Source: Thinopyrum elongatum (Eukaryota > Streptophyta > Magnoliopsida > Poales > Poaceae). From it: DNA of 64,000 nt. This document shows, piece after piece, positions 22,830 to 32,999 of the stretch. Every line of letters begins with the position of its first letter. The first letter of the stretch is position 1. Under the pieces are notes generated by a model. The model was not told the DNA's origin. It saw only the letters and a list, made by a program, of their open reading frames with translations, and searched no databases. The DNA lies in contig CM022298.1 in NCBI GenBank assembly GCA_011799875.1, forward strand, positions 498,317,357-498,381,356, given 5' to 3'. The position numbers and the translations under genes were made by a program.

Positions 22830-24016
22830 TCGGTTATCTCCTGGTTAATCGGATAACTCAGTCCGAGAAATAGAGAGCATGTACCAAGGCTACTTACTGG
22901 CCTCTAGTCAAAAATTCCTGAAGGCGCAAAGAAGCTGGCATCCTGCTCAAAGACCTTTCAGTGACTATGATTGTATTCCGCGAAACAACACGTCCGGTAC
23001 ATGCGAACGATCATCAATCGTTCGCCATCGTCTGATCGAGCCAGGAACCACCTACAACTGCCATGCCGCTTTTCTTTGAAAGGTTCTGGGATTAGGAAGG
23101 GTAGGGACACCAGGCAGCCTACAACATCATATCAAGTTGGAGTCAAATAAAAAAGGGCTCGTACTGTAGTCAATCTTCAGAACAACATGTTGTGAGCATG
23201 GATATTTTTTCAGTAAATGTTGACAGTAATATAAGCAAGCCATCATGATATCATAGGAAAGTAACATACTGCTATAACAGCCCTTTGTAGCGATGACTGG
23301 AGTAGGCCAGCAATACATCTAGCCATAGAAGGAGTCCACGGCGTAAATGAAGTCCTTGTGTTCAATGGCATCAGAGAGCCATGGAGGATGTATGATCCTG
23401 TGATGGACATGCAAATTTATCCACTTACCCTAGTGGCCTGTCAGATAGGAGAGACCGCGGTTGAAGAATGCAATTATCCTGAAGTCCTTATAATTCACAG
23501 ATCTTATGGGCACTTGGCAGGTTACAACCTTGAGCAAATCAAACTTGGTATCATGTTGGCTACTGTAAGATTTCGAGTATTCTGGGCTGCGGTGCCAAAG
23601 CAGTGCAGAGTTGAAGGAAGGGGGATCAATCGCCGGGTGTAGACCTCCACGAGCATCCAGTTGTCGCGACCGTCGACGAGCACCATCCAACACGTGTTCA
23701 TGCCGACCCAGTACATACTGTTAATGTAGTTGAGGGTGACGGGGATCGGATCGCAGTCGAGGGGGTTGATGCTCGCCACCCTACGATCGTTATGTTGCGT
23801 GACACGCCGTTTCTGAAGATCAGGCGGCATCAGCAAGCAGGGAGCTGGCTTAAAAAGCTCCAGACTAAGGGCTTTGAGTAAACGGTACAGCCCTGACAAG
23901 CACGCGGTGAGCGGCATGGTACTGAGATTGTTCACACGCGAAACAATGAGCTTGATTACCTCTGTGGGGAGCGAATTCCAGCCACTCTTTTGGCGGACAC
24001 TGCTCGGTTCTGCCAT
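22830..24016 (-). pseudogene. F-box/DUF295 protein pseudogene
   Basis: From ATG 24016 the minus strand encodes an F-box-like start (WNSLPTEVIKLIVSRVNNL), the PAPCLLMPPDL block, a beta-propeller-like segment (NTCWMVLVDGRDNWML) and RRLIPLPS. A frameshift near 23590 moves the frame; it continues with KVVTCQVPIRSVNYKDFRI, AFFNRGLSYL and DAIEHKDFIYAVDSF, all typical of the DUF295 domain. A candidate intron follows (about 23290-23090, ending TCCCAG), and further diverged coding text runs to about 22830. The frameshift and stops make it a pseudogene. Confidence 0.75.
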
Positions 24017-24699
24017 TGTTAGTGTTTGGGTTTCGGAAGAGGGGGGAGGCGCCTAACGGGGATGGAAGATTGGACGATTATGTGTGGACGAGGATGGACA
24101 AGCGAATATGTGCTGCGGGAAGTGGACAGGTGATGATGACAATGTAGCAGTAGCACGCCGCTTGACTTACGAGACACATCCTAGCAGCGTAGGGTCATAT
24201 CGATGCCAGACAACTTGAGTGATCACAGTACTAGTACAATAAACTATAGTACCTACTACTATACCCGAGTAGTATAGTGGAGTAGGACTCTGCTCTACTA
24301 CTAGCACTGGAGGAGTAGTATATTATAAAATAGTTACAAACTTCAATGCCCGAGTGTGGAACGACTACGAACCACCATCGGTGCTAACTCCAATCCCCAG
24401 CAAACGTTCGCTGGGAGACATGGCAGTTGCAAACTCCCGCGTCGCATTTACAGTACGTGTGTAAGGGTGGCGGTTTTGTCAAATACTATGGCTTAAAAAC
24501 AGGCCACCGGTGGATGGAAATCTGACTGTTTTGTGGGATTCACCAGGATTGGGCTCGTGGCGAACAATCGCCAGATATCACTACTAAAAAAAGGTTAAAA
24601 CACACGGGGATAGAACTTGCACTGGCTGACCACTAACATAGTTATAAAATGGTCAGAGAACGTGTCTACGTGGTGTTTGGAAATATATGCGAACTAGTA

Positions 24700-24859
24700 C
24701 TCCCTCTGTTCCTAAATATTTGTCTTTTTAGAGATTTCAATGGACTACCACATACGGATGTATATAGACATATTTTAGAGTGTAGATTCACTCATTTTGC
24801 TTCGTATGTAGTCACTTGTTGAAATCTCTAGAAAGTCAAATATTTAGGAACGGAGGGAG
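24700..24859. mobile_element. Stowaway MITE, 160 bases, TA target duplication
   Basis: CTCCCTCTGTTCC at 24700 and the complementary GGAACGGAGGGAG at 24847-24859 form terminal inverted repeats, flanked by TA (24698-24699 and 24860-24861). It is closely related to the MITE at 40173. It sits directly at the 5' break of the SINA-like gene. Confidence 0.85.
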
Positions 24860-24861
24860 TA

Positions 24862-25589
24862 AAAGAAACGGAGGGAGTACTAGTAAGTACACCATCTACC
24901 ACTTCGTGTGCTACTCCTGCGCTCCATGCGGCGGGCGCAACGTCCCCTACAGCCACTCCCGTTTCATGGACCGCCTAGTCGATGCCTACAAGGTGCCCTG
25001 CATCTACAAGAGTTTCGGCTATGAGAGGTACATCGACCAGCACTTGCTGGCGGAGCATAGTTCCAGATGCGCGCACGTGCCCTGCTACTGCTATGAGTGC
25101 ACGCCGCCATGTGAGGGCTCACCGGCGAGCCTCGTGCATCACCTCACGGCACCGTCCGGCAATCACTACTTGCCCGCGGTGAATATCAAGTACGAGACGT
25201 GCTACCCGTGCGCCGTGCCGGAGTCGCTGGAGGATCACCACCGCCTGCTAGTCATGGAGGAGGACGGCAGTGTCTTCCTCTTGGCCGTGGGCACCGGCAA
25301 GGCCCACGCAAGCCAGCGCCCCATCTCTGTCGTGTGTGTCAGGGGCAATGCCACTAACACTGACACGAGGCCGCTGTACAGGTGCGTGCTCATAGTTGCT
25401 GCCCCTCCGGCATACGAGGGCGACCCCGGCGCCTCCCTCATGCTGAATGGGACTGTGGCGAGTTGCTCCGTTCCCGGAAATGTGGACATGGAAGAGGGTT
25501 GGCTTCATATTCACCCCAAGATGATGCACTTGGACTACAAGGAGGTTCACCTGGGCATATGCATTACCAAGTTAATTGTTCATCATTAG
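24862..25589 (+). pseudogene. SINA-like E3 ubiquitin ligase, RING-less 3' portion
   Basis: The open frame to TAG 25587-25589 encodes the Cys/His-rich SIAH-type finger (VPCIYKSFGY ... HSSRCAHVPCYCYECTPPC, LVHHL) and the TRAF-like substrate-binding domain (RLLVMEEDGSVFLLAVG, ISVVCVRGN, LHIHPKMMHLDYKEVHLGI). SINA proteins mark substrates for proteasomal degradation; the RING finger that recruits E2 normally lies N-terminal. Here only a rudiment of its end remains (CYSCAPCGG), because the frame enters a Stowaway MITE at 24861. The first available ATG (24816) is inside the MITE. Without RING it cannot be a normal ligase, though a dominant-negative-like product is conceivable. Confidence 0.75.
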
Positions 25590-27156
25590 TCTTCGCTCAA
25601 TGTAAGCCGTTGTCTAAGCATGTGGACACTTCTTATTTATATAGTATAGAATCTTCCATGCATGATCTTGCTCTATTAGAGTATCACACTTGAATAAAAG
25701 TGTATCCATTTATTGTTTAGTCTAGAATCTTCCATGTATGCTTTTGCTCCATTAGAGTTCTCGCTTGCCATTTATGAGATTAATTGTGAATTTTTACTAC
25801 AGTAATGGTGAAAGACTTATGATGAACCAATTCTTACATCTCCTCTGCCCCCTTCCAAGTCATCCTGATTTACATTCATGGTGGTCTAGAAAAAATAAAC
25901 AAAATTGATACTCAAAAAATAATTCTTAAAGATCATTTCTTGCAAAGCACAATAAGTGTTATTTCTTCAAAAGTTTTGGATGCAGGTTGAACAGTTGAAT
26001 GCTTTTGTTTGCAAAAGATACTTTTTTTATATCTATTTAGCCTACATTTACCATTCACCGGATGCTTGTGAGCTCTAGAGAAGAAATAATATCCGAAGAA
26101 ACCTATCGATATTTGTTACACATGAGATGACCCCCACATACTTTGTCAAAATAAACAACTCCCCGATCAATGCAGTTCACTGTTCTGTGCAACGCACGGG
26201 CACCTTACTATATATAGTATGACCACAAATTTAACTAACAAAATGCTCATGCATGTCACCAAAAATTATATCATTGAAAACTATGTTGAAATACGAATCC
26301 AACGATATAGTTTTTGTTGACATGCACTAGCATTTTGTCAGTTAAATCTTCGGGCAAATTACATGGTGGACTAATAAACCACGACGGAGGTAGTACTAGT
26401 GTAGAGGGCGGCGCTGCACAGGAGTCTCACCCCGCTCGTGGCGCGGCAGTAAAGCCGTCATATCACAAAACTCCACCACTCCCAGTAATACAGTAAGTGG
26501 CCTGGTAAAATGAACGGACAAGCAACCATCACATCGCTCCTGTCTTTTTTGCATTTCATCTCTCTGCATTTACTTTTTCTGGTTCATCTCACACACTCGA
26601 TCCCTAGCTACTACTCGTAGTACTAGTAGTAGTACTCAAGTTGGAATTCCAATTGCACGGCACAACTTCTTAGGCACAAAATTCAGTACAGGGTGTACAA
26701 AGCGGTTTGGGAATTTGCACGCCTTCCTGACCAGTGAGATACTCCATACAAAGTACGATAGAGAAAAAACCACAGAGATAAGGAAGCTAAAGTAAACAAT
26801 CAAACGAGCATTTTTGCATTGAATGGTTTCACAAGCTTGACTAGTGTTGTTTTTCTACTTTTACGAAAACAGCATCTTAATGTTAAAACGTGCATTTGCA
26901 CGTGTGTGTGTGTATATATACAAGTAGTAGTACAGTCTACAAGCATAGAGAGAGAGAGAGATGTGTACTGAGATATATAGTTAAGTTTGCGCTATATGCA
27001 CGTACTTACAAATGCATACGGATACAAACGGTTTCCAAACTTTTCCTTTTACATACTTAATTAAGGATGCTAATAATTCCCGAACGTTCGGGATTTATCA
27101 TTTCCATCCCAAAACTAATGGGATCGCCTTACGACACTAAATTATTCCTAATAAAA
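25590..27156. other. Long A/T-rich intergenic stretch with element ends
   Basis: No gene is seen. 'gtgcaacgcacgggcacctt' at 26188-26207 is a sequence common at the ends of grass DNA transposons; a related 'gcgttgcaacgcat' occurs at 36907. A (GT)n/(TA)n tract lies at 26899-26920 and a (GA)n tract at 26948-26962. Confidence 0.4.
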
Positions 27157-27831
27157 TCAACGGCGCTCACAGAAGCGCTTGCGGCGCACCACGAGTGCCC
27201 TGGTGCATGGCCGTTTCCCAGCGCGGCGACACAACGCCTCTTCCTCGGCCTCGCAACTCGCGAGGTGCCGATTGGCGACTTGCCGGCGGGCGAGCGCGAT
27301 CTCACCGGTCTGGTGATCCGGCGCCAAAAAGTACTCCTCCTCGCTGGAAGCGTGCACCTGCTCCACGTACCGCCAAGCGTAGATGAGGCGCTTGGGCCTG
27401 ACTGCACTCAGGGCTTTGGCATAGGCGTCCTCCGCCACCCACACGGCCCTCGCACAAGACTTCTGCCAAAGAGCCAATTGCCTGACTCTCTCGGACGTGA
27501 CATAGGCCTGCCAGGCAGCATGCCTCGCGGCGCGCTTCTCTTCATCGGCCATCTTCTCCGCCTCTCTTTGGCGCGCTCTGCCGGAGGCAAAGCCTCCCAC
27601 AAGGCGACCTCTGTTTCTTTCCAAAGCTCCTCCAAGCTGGGGGGGCTCGGCAGGCGGCACGACATTCTCCTCATAGCGGGGAGTCGACGCGTCCTTCGAT
27701 GCGCATGGTGGTGAGACTGGGAACGCCAACGCATCCACCTCGATGCGTCGCGATGAGGAGTGGAACACCGACGCGTCATCCTCCACTGGTGGCAGCGAGG
27801 GGTGCCTAGGGCTTGGGAGGGGCGATGCCAT
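27157..27831 (-). CDS. Uncharacterised basic/Arg-rich helical protein
   Basis: The frame of 224 residues starts at ATG 27831 (context ccaccATGGC); a longer frame upstream crosses the TATA box and is not used. A TATAAATA on the minus strand at 27927-27920 lies about 90 bases before the ATG, with a C/T-rich leader, so this looks like a complete single-exon gene. Residues 1-60 are Pro/Ser-rich; residues about 80-224 are Ala/Arg/Glu-rich and predicted helical (RAARHAAWQAYVTSERVRQL; RRQVANRHLASCEAEEEAL), with several Cys. I recognise no family. High GC and an intact frame suggest a real, possibly lineage-specific grass gene. Confidence 0.55.
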   Translation of the reverse strand: MASPLPSPRHPSLPPVEDDASVFHSSSRRIEVDALAFPVSPPCASKDASTPRYEENVVPPAEPPQLGGALERNRGRLVGGFASGRARQREAEKMADEEKRAARHAAWQAYVTSERVRQLALWQKSCARAVWVAEDAYAKALSAVRPKRLIYAWRYVEQVHASSEEEYFLAPDHQTGEIALARRQVANRHLASCEAEEEALCRRAGKRPCTRALVVRRKRFCERR

Positions 27832-27919
27832 GGTGGTCGACGGGTCCTTAACTGAGAGGAAGGGGAGGAGATAAAGGAGATGAACGTGAGCGTTCTTCCG
27901 AATGTCGTGGGAGGCGCAG

Positions 27920-27927
27920 TATTTATA
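27920..27927 (-). promoter_or_regulatory. TATA box of the 27157-27831 gene
   Basis: TATAAATA on the minus strand, followed by a GC-balanced leader with CTCC-rich runs up to the ATG at 27831. Confidence 0.6.
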
Positions 27928-28204
27928 GCGAGCAATGCCACACCTACGTAAGATATGTTGCATGATTAACATAATAGCTAGGTGGGCATATTTTTGTTGG
28001 AGTAAATTACGGTGGAGGGGAGGGGTGGAAATATTGCTGGTCACAACAGATTGGACGAGCGCGGGGGGACGAGAGTCATGCATGCAGATTGTTTTCACAC
28101 GGGGAGGAGTGGAGTGGTGGGACTACCGGAGGGAGAAGGAGTGGTGGGACTATATATGACATGGCAATATCATAACGCACCTGGACAGAGGAACTAGTCT
28201 GCAT

Positions 28205-28438
28205 AGTGCATATAAGTTTTGTTTGAAGTCAAAGTTCATCTACTTTGACCAAACTTATAGAAAAATGTATCAACATTCACAATGTCAGATCAATATTTTT
28301 ATATTCATTATGAAATGAGTTTCATAAAAATATATATTTGTATTGTAGATATTGATATTTTTAATAAAAATTTGGTCAAACTTTTGCAAACTTTGACCCG
28401 ACACATATCTTACGCGGAGTAAAAAGGACCAGAGGGAG
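28205..28438. mobile_element. Stowaway-like MITE, partly degraded
   Basis: The right end (CCAGAGGGAG then TA at 28439-28440) is of Stowaway type. 'aaagttcatctactttgacc' near 28230 pairs with 'tttggtcaaacttttgcaaa' near 28370 as an internal inverted repeat. The left terminus is degraded. Confidence 0.55.
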
Positions 28439-28834
28439 TATCATGCATGCGGAGTAGGCAAAAGAAAATTGCTCATTTATAGCCGTCTGAAGTCTCAAAG
28501 GGCGTGACCGCGCGAGGGAGGCAAAGGTCGTGGGAGGCGCGACGGTTGACGGAATTAAGTAAAAGTTACATGCACGCGCCGGCATGGCGTGTGAACACGC
28601 AGAATCTATACTGTCAGGCCTACGATGTGGGTCTAGTAGACATGACATCTAGTGGGTCCTGCATAGTACTCGAGAACTCTTTGGGGCATGCAACCGTTTA
28701 TCCACCGGGCAAGCCACCACCCCACACCGTTCACACGCCCTTCTCATCCCCGTACCTTACAACAGTTCGCTCCCAGTCGTCCCGTCCTTTCACATTACAC
28801 AAGTTCCACTTCTCCTAACCCGCCTCCAAAATAC

Positions 28835-29593
28835 ATGGCCTCCCAAATATCCATGATCGGCGGTGAGTACAAGGTTAGAACCATCACCGGCGATGAGTTC
28901 ATCGTCATCTACACCCGTAGATCCGCGACGGTGGAAGCATGCCTTGGTCGCTTCCTACAGATGTTCCAAAGTTCAAAGGATGAGTGGGTCGCTGGGCTAG
29001 ATGTTGAGTACACCACAGTCCTGGAAAAGGAGAAGCTTCTAAACGAGGCAGAGATGAAGAAGCCCACCGTGATCCAGGTTTACGTACATAACGTGTGCTT
29101 GGTCTACCACATATGCCATGCCGATGTTAGGTGCCAGGATTTTGAGGTCTTCCTCAAGGACAAAAGAGTGAAATTCATTACTGTAGACTTTACGAACGAC
29201 AGGAGAGTCCTGGGTTGGATAGGCCTCATTGTAGGCCAGCCCTTCAATCTCCAGAAGGAAAGCCTGGTGTCCTCCTCTCAGCCTTCAATGTTGACCCTGG
29301 CAGCAACCATGATTGATCCTTCGTATTATGAAGTGAAGAAACCTCACCCCAAGTTTCATCATGCATGGGAGTCGAAGACAATAGATGAAGATCACATCGT
29401 GTACGCAGCAATAGATGCCTACCTTTGTTTAAATATCTACAAGGGTTGGATGAAGAAGCAAAGCCCAGTGTCTGGTTCAAGCAAAGAAGTGTCGGCGAAG
29501 AGGAAGAGGAAGAGGAAGAGGAAGAGGAAGAGGAAGAGGAAGAGGAAGAGGGACGAGGACGAAGTCGAGGACGTGGACAAGGACTCCGAGTAA
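28835..29593 (+). CDS. WRN/RNase D-like DEDDy 3'-5' exonuclease domain protein
   Basis: The frame encodes 252 residues from ATG 28835 (atacATGGCC); upstream in-frame ATGs lie in leader-like sequence. The exonuclease motifs are in order: Exo I GLDVEY with Asp56 and Glu58, Exo II in FTNDRRVL with Asp122, and Exo III YAAIDAY with Tyr190 and Asp194, which defines the DEDDy class. Plant homologues act on nucleic acids, for example in DNA repair or RNA silencing; no helicase is attached. The length fits the small plant WRN-exonuclease-like family. The C-terminus (about 224-241) is an alternating Lys-Arg run encoded by a pure (GAAGAG)n microsatellite, followed by an acidic end, so the tail should vary in length between lines and may act as a nuclear signal or nucleic-acid anchor. 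The frame is intact and probably functional. Confidence 0.8.
   Translation: MASQISMIGGEYKVRTITGDEFIVIYTRRSATVEACLGRFLQMFQSSKDEWVAGLDVEYTTVLEKEKLLNEAEMKKPTVIQVYVHNVCLVYHICHADVRCQDFEVFLKDKRVKFITVDFTNDRRVLGWIGLIVGQPFNLQKESLVSSSQPSMLTLAATMIDPSYYEVKKPHPKFHHAWESKTIDEDHIVYAAIDAYLCLNIYKGWMKKQSPVSGSSKEVSAKRKRKRKRKRKRKRKRKRDEDEVEDVDKDSE
29497..29550 (+). repeat. (GAAGAG)n microsatellite inside the exonuclease gene
   Basis: About nine hexamer copies. Length change in units of six keeps the frame and adds or removes Lys-Arg pairs. Confidence 0.9.
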
Positions 29594-29825
29594 GGTGGCA
29601 GTGTCGTTGCTCATGCTGGTTCTACTGCAGTGTCAAGCGGACTAGTTGCTTAGTTTTATTTCAGGGGTGTGATATGCTGAGCCCCCAGCAGAGCTATGTT
29701 ATGTTCTTTCATGTTATTTGAACTCTTTAGTACGTACTAGTATGTCTTACTACTGTTCTTCTTATAGTTGGTACTACTACTCGTTTCTTCGCGTTCCTAC
29801 TGTACTTAATACGTACTAGTAGTAT

Positions 29826-30205
29826 AATTTGGATCAGTCGATTTGTGAAAGAAGAATTTCGCCGGAGCGAAGGAAGAAAACGGCAGAGAAGCTACCCCAG
29901 TATCTATATTAGGGTGGCAGGGTGCCCATGATCTATCTTATGAGTGTTGGGTGTGGAATGCAGTTCGCCGGAAAAAAATGGATTGTGCCCGGGGTTAAAC
30001 GGATGGCGGGGGTGGGGGGATCATAGCGGTGGCAAACGGTTCAGGGGAGGGTGGGGCGGCGATGGCAAGCGGTTAGGCCTGTGGCGGGTTGGTGGCTCAA
30101 TGGTTGAGAGAGAATATGAACAGTGCATCATTTTCGGAGGTTGAAGAAGCCCTTCTGGCCATCCATGTTGCATCCAACGGCTCACAAGAGTCGAATGACC
30201 CAAAT
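29826..30205. mobile_element. Small TIR element, about 380 bases (copy 1)
   Basis: AATTTGGATCAGTCGA at the left pairs with the complement of TCGAATGACCCAAATT at the right. Internal blocks 'ttcgccggagcgaaggaag', a G-rich centre and 'catccaacgg' match the element at 39448-39822. Confidence 0.6.
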
Positions 30206-31029
30206 TGTTCCTTCAGATTGCAAGATCCATGTGGCATTCAAGGTCTCGAAGGTAGATTCCACACCCGCACCCAGTTTGCAGGCTCGGCGCGGGCACGATC
30301 GGCTTCCGCCGCGACAGCCACCATGCAAGCCTCCTCCGGGCGGGTGGAGACGACAATGACACGCTAGCTCCTCCTCGTCGGTGTGCTAGAGCATGCGCTT
30401 GACCTCCTCCTCTTCGTATGCTGCAGGCATAGACGCGGCTCGACCTGCTCCCGTGCTTGGCAGCACGGCGTCATCGCGAGGAGGGACTGCAGACGACGTG
30501 AGCGGGCGAGGGGTTGAGATCCTCTGCAGTGCCGTATGGTGTTGTAGTGTGGATGACATGTGGTGCCGGGTCCCACATGGCACCGATAGTACTGCACCGT
30601 ACAATACTGCAGCGACTATACGCATACGCAACGGCGGCGGTAGCATACTAATGAGTGCGCTTATGGGAGCTTGGTTATAGGGTTGGTCAAACTTAAAAGA
30701 ACACCGTACTAGTACACGTAATCCTGTGCAAGCGCGTGCATCGTGGCCGCACTTATACACCACAGTAGTTAGCACAGCATCGATACGTAATCCTGTGCAA
30801 GTGTGTGCACCGCGGCCGCGCGGTCGATCAAAAGGTGCGTCACGGTGTCGCACTGGAAGGACATCGACCGAACCTTTTTGTGTGTGTGAAAACAATCCCC
30901 GAATATTACTCTACTTTTTTTGCTGGAAAAGTTCCTCATGCTACAATATTTCCATATATTTGTATTTAGCTTCAGTTCGTGATTATTTGGATTTGGACAT
31001 TTTAGGTGCCCCCTACAAAAAAATTAATT
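30206..31029. other. Intergenic, short direct repeat
   Basis: A block 'cgtaatcctgtgcaag' recurs at about 30717 and 30786, each followed by a similar 'gtgca(t/c)cg(t/c)ggccgc' block. The frames here show no family resemblance. Confidence 0.35.
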
Positions 31030-32270
31030 GAGATTCTGTGTGTGTAACGGAGAGAGAACGTGTGTATGTGTGTACATGTGTGTTGTGGCGGAAGGGCAAT
31101 GTGGAGACGGTGTGTGTGTGTGTGATAGTCATAGAGAGGTGGGAATGTGCAAATGATCATGTATGAGTGAGACATATAGATATACCGGGATGTTGTGTAT
31201 ACATGAGAGAACAGTCTTCTATTTGTGTTTTTTGTGTGTGCGTGTGAGAGAGAGAGGAGCATCCGTAACACAACAACCATCTCTCTCGATTCGACCGTCC
31301 CTCACACAATCGCATGTAACACATGCATCAACGCACACATTTGGACATCCTCACCCAGCCCCTGCCCGCCTCAAGGCCCCTACATCGCTCTCTATCTCGC
31401 ACACACAATCTCTTCATGAAAACCCTATTTCGCATGCATGTACCTCTCTGTCACATACACACCATGTACCACACACACACATTTATCTCTCGCTATGTCT
31501 CCTTGCCTAGCAAACACACTCCCCATAGTCCTATCTTTGTATCCCACACACGATGTCTCTATATTTCTTAAACATTGACGCACATGATGTATCTGTCTCG
31601 CACCATTAGCCTCTCTCACATGCTCACTATGAACACACATTCTCTCCATAGGTTTGATTTCTCTCAATATTTGACACCCCCCCCCCACCACATTATCCAT
31701 CCCCATCCAAGGTTATATAGCGACCACTGTCGCTTGTGCTTATCTGCACCCCCACATGCAACCCACCTTGATCTTCAAGGAGGGCATTAGGAAGAACGAA
31801 GACGACGACCAGACTGCACAAGAGACCGCGAGGCCATTTGGAAGCATGATGACATGGCGACGGCTGAGTAACTCCTTTCCCCCTCTCTCTCTCCCTCTCC
31901 CTCCCTCCAGCACAAAATTATCAATCCCTCAGCCCACAAGATTCCCCTCTATTCCATGTTCTTTTGAGCTCTCTCATCAAACCTTTTGTCTCTTCTCCTT
32001 CCACATGTACAAAATCTCGATGCACATGCATCTCACTCCTTATATATTACATGTCTCTATCTTACTCATAGACCTAACTTCTTCCTCTGTATACATCCCT
32101 CTCTTGCACACCTCCTCTCTCCCTCTCTCTCTCTCCCTCTCTCTCTCTCGGTTTCTCTCCTACTCTCTCGCCCACATATATACAATCTTTCCTGTCTTCT
32201 ATCTCTTTCTTCCACTGGGTATATATATTGTGTGTTGAGCGCACGCATCTCTCTCCCGCCATTGCTCCAT
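31030..32270. repeat. Strand-asymmetric low-complexity tract: GT/GA, then CA/CT
   Basis: Positions 31036-31256 are rich in gtgtgt and gagaga on the plus strand. From about 31280 to 32270 the strand bias flips to ctctct and cacaca, with a C run at 31676-31686. Such tracts recur at 36780-37890 (GT/GA) and 63530-64000 (CA/CT). Confidence 0.75.
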
Positions 32271-32596
32271 CTCCACAAACTCTCTATGTTTCATTCACAC
32301 ATTGGGATGTGTTCTAAAAATTGCTTTAGACCAGATCATGTAGAGTTATGGTTGGTTTTGTTGCATCCAAAAAATTAATAACTATGAAATGCATTTAGAT
32401 TTTCATTTGAGTTGGATTATGTGAGTTTGAGCATATTGTGAAGTACTATAGACCTGGTATTCATTTTGGAATTCAACAATGATTCTAAATATTGAATTGT
32501 ACAAACCATTACATTCAAAGTCAATAGCTTAATATTTTTATTTCACAATTACAACAAATAATTAATGCCACGACAAACTAAGAAAACATATGTGTA

Positions 32597-32853
32597 CTCC
32601 CTCCTTTTTTATTTAAGCCCGCGTATTAGCATTGATCAAAGTCAAGTTTTGTAAACTCTGACAAAGTTTATAAACAAAAAAATTAATATATACAATAAGA
32701 AATCAATACCATTAGATTCATTATTGGATGTACTTTCACATCATACAGATTTGTTATGGTAAATGCTTATATTTTTTCTATAAACTTGGTTAAACTTTAG
32801 GAAGTATGACTTCAGTCAAACCTAATATGCAGAGTAAATAAAATTGGAGCGAG
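32597..32853. mobile_element. Stowaway MITE, 257 bases, TA flanks
   Basis: CTCCCTCC at 32597 and GGAGCGAG at 32846-32853 form the ends, with TA on both sides (32595-32596 and 32854-32855). Internal 'tgatcaaagtcaagttttgt' (32634-32653) pairs loosely with sequence near 32790-32817. Confidence 0.7.
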
Positions 32854-32999
32854 TACTAGTAGTACTCCTAGCTGCTCAGCCCAGTCACCTAAACGCCAGA
32901 CGGGGAGTAGCGAGTAGTACAGTGTTACAAATTTTCACGTCGGCAGCAAAATATCCCGCTTCCATCGAGATCTCGCGCGACTCAAATTCGACTAATGAA

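Noticed and set aside
24579..24600. CACTACTAAAAAAAGG as a CACTA terminus
   Set aside because: No subterminal repeats or partner terminus nearby; possible but unsupported.
27067..27714. 215-residue plus-strand open frame
   Set aside because: It is the antisense shadow of the minus-strand gene 27157-27831, which has a TATA box and good start context.
29425..29721. Frame with a long poly-Glu run
   Set aside because: It is another frame of the (GAAGAG)n tract; the exonuclease frame has the conserved catalytic motifs.
30386..30895. 169-residue minus-strand open frame
   Set aside because: No motif, unusual composition, short internal direct repeat and no promoter; probably chance in GC-rich DNA.
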